Below, one piece after another: positions 63,790 to 64,000 of a stretch of 64,000 nt of DNA. The translations under genes and the position numbers were made by a program. Each line of letters opens with the position of its first letter. Positions within the stretch are counted from its first letter, which is position 1. Source of the stretch: Trujillonella endophytica (GTDB lineage: Bacteria > Actinomycetota > Actinomycetes > Mycobacteriales > Geodermatophilaceae); contig NZ_JABGCI010000002.1 of NCBI RefSeq assembly GCF_019799905.1, forward strand, positions 558,001 to 622,000, written 5' to 3'. The notes below the pieces were generated by a model that saw only the letters and a program-made list of their open reading frames with translations, was not told the DNA's origin and did no database searches.

Positions 63790-64000
63790 ATGCCTGACAC
63801 GCCGCGGTCGGGAATGCGGCCGAGATCGTTGCCCTTGCTCACGTTCGTGCCGACCCCGACGCTCTCCCGCACCCCGGCGTTCTGGACCGCGACGGGTCTG
63901 CTGCTGCTCGCCCTCGCCGCCTCGGGCGTGCCGACGCCGCTCTACCGCGTCTACTCCGAGCGCTTCGACTTCGGCCCGGGCACGCTGACGGTCGTCTTCG
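63790..64000 (+). CDS. MFS transporter, N-terminal fragment (cut by window edge)
   Basis: About 70 codons are visible. FWTATGLLLLALAASGVPTPLYRVYSERF, followed by GTLTVVF, is the first helix and loop of the actinobacterial MFS group with PTPLYRVY. ATG 63790 or ATG 63814 may be the start. It lies 20 bases after cobIJ and could be its last co-transcribed gene. Whether it moves a corrinoid-related compound cannot be told. Confidence 0.75.
   Translation, partial: MPDTPRSGMRPRSLPLLTFVPTPTLSRTPAFWTATGLLLLALAASGVPTPLYRVYSERFDFGPGTLTVVF

Overview
This 64 kb window is chromosomal DNA from a very GC-rich actinobacterium. Most start codons are GTG, and neighbouring genes are joined by four-base GTGA or ATGA overlaps. 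Lsr2, actinobacterial TopA with a lysine-rich tail, DUF3180, a DUF6779-like membrane protein and an F420-style luciferase-like oxidoreductase are all present. The gene order and the two intergenic hairpin repeats fit Geodermatophilaceae (Blastococcus/Geodermatophilus/Modestobacter-like); that placement is inference. No transposase, integrase, phage gene, rRNA or CRISPR array was seen. As I recall it, most of the window follows the Mycobacterium tuberculosis Rv3596c-Rv3662c order: clpC1, lsr2, lysS, coaX, panD, panC, Rv3603c, Rv3604c, Rv3605c, folK/B/P/E, ftsH, then hpt, tilS, Rv3626c, Rv3627c, ppa, then topA, the Rv3649 helicase, the Tad-like cluster and Rv3661.

Positions 1-8381 hold the start of clpC, lsr2, and a minus-strand operon DUF2520-panC-panD-nadB-nadC-coaX-lysS that makes pantothenate/CoA and NAD and charges tRNA-Lys. 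PanD and NadB both draw on aspartate. Positions 8691-14897 carry an SDR enzyme, a coiled-coil membrane protein with a ten-residue repeat, and a quaternary-amine ABC transporter. The transporter's ATPase is divergent from its permeases, and its binding protein is circularly permuted. Positions 14898-19930 are the folate operon (folE-folP-folB-folK-DUF3180) with ftsH upstream. Positions 20185-24940 hold hpt, tilS, a zincin-like protein, a DD-carboxypeptidase and ppa.

Positions 25115-28274 hold a lipoprotein, an amidohydrolase/luciferase-like oxidoreductase pair and tRNA-Thr(CGU). Positions 28325-39253 hold holB, tmk, two methyltransferases, topA, a WXG-type small protein coupled to a DUF1023 hydrolase, and a K+-independent proton-pumping pyrophosphatase. 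Positions 39477-47034 hold a DUF1998-type helicase convergent with a Tad/Flp pilus operon (ssd-tadA-tadB-tadC-flp-tadE-tadE-like). Positions 47161-48845 hold a HAD phosphatase and a degenerate Fic protein.

The right end is dominated by aerobic cobalamin synthesis: a cobC-like phosphatase, cobU, cobS, riboswitch-controlled cobN, cobG, cobH and a fused cobIJ. It is interspersed with an ABC exporter, a TPR protein, a DUF4383 protein, an alpha/beta hydrolase and glgC. The window ends inside an MFS transporter.

The observations most worth following up are the circularly permuted betaine-type binding protein, the pseudo-Fic protein that keeps its inhibitory motif but has lost its catalytic residues, the WXG/hydrolase pair that looks like a type VII secretion effector module, the loss of the stop codon in the last Tad-cluster gene, and a set of apparently leaderless genes.
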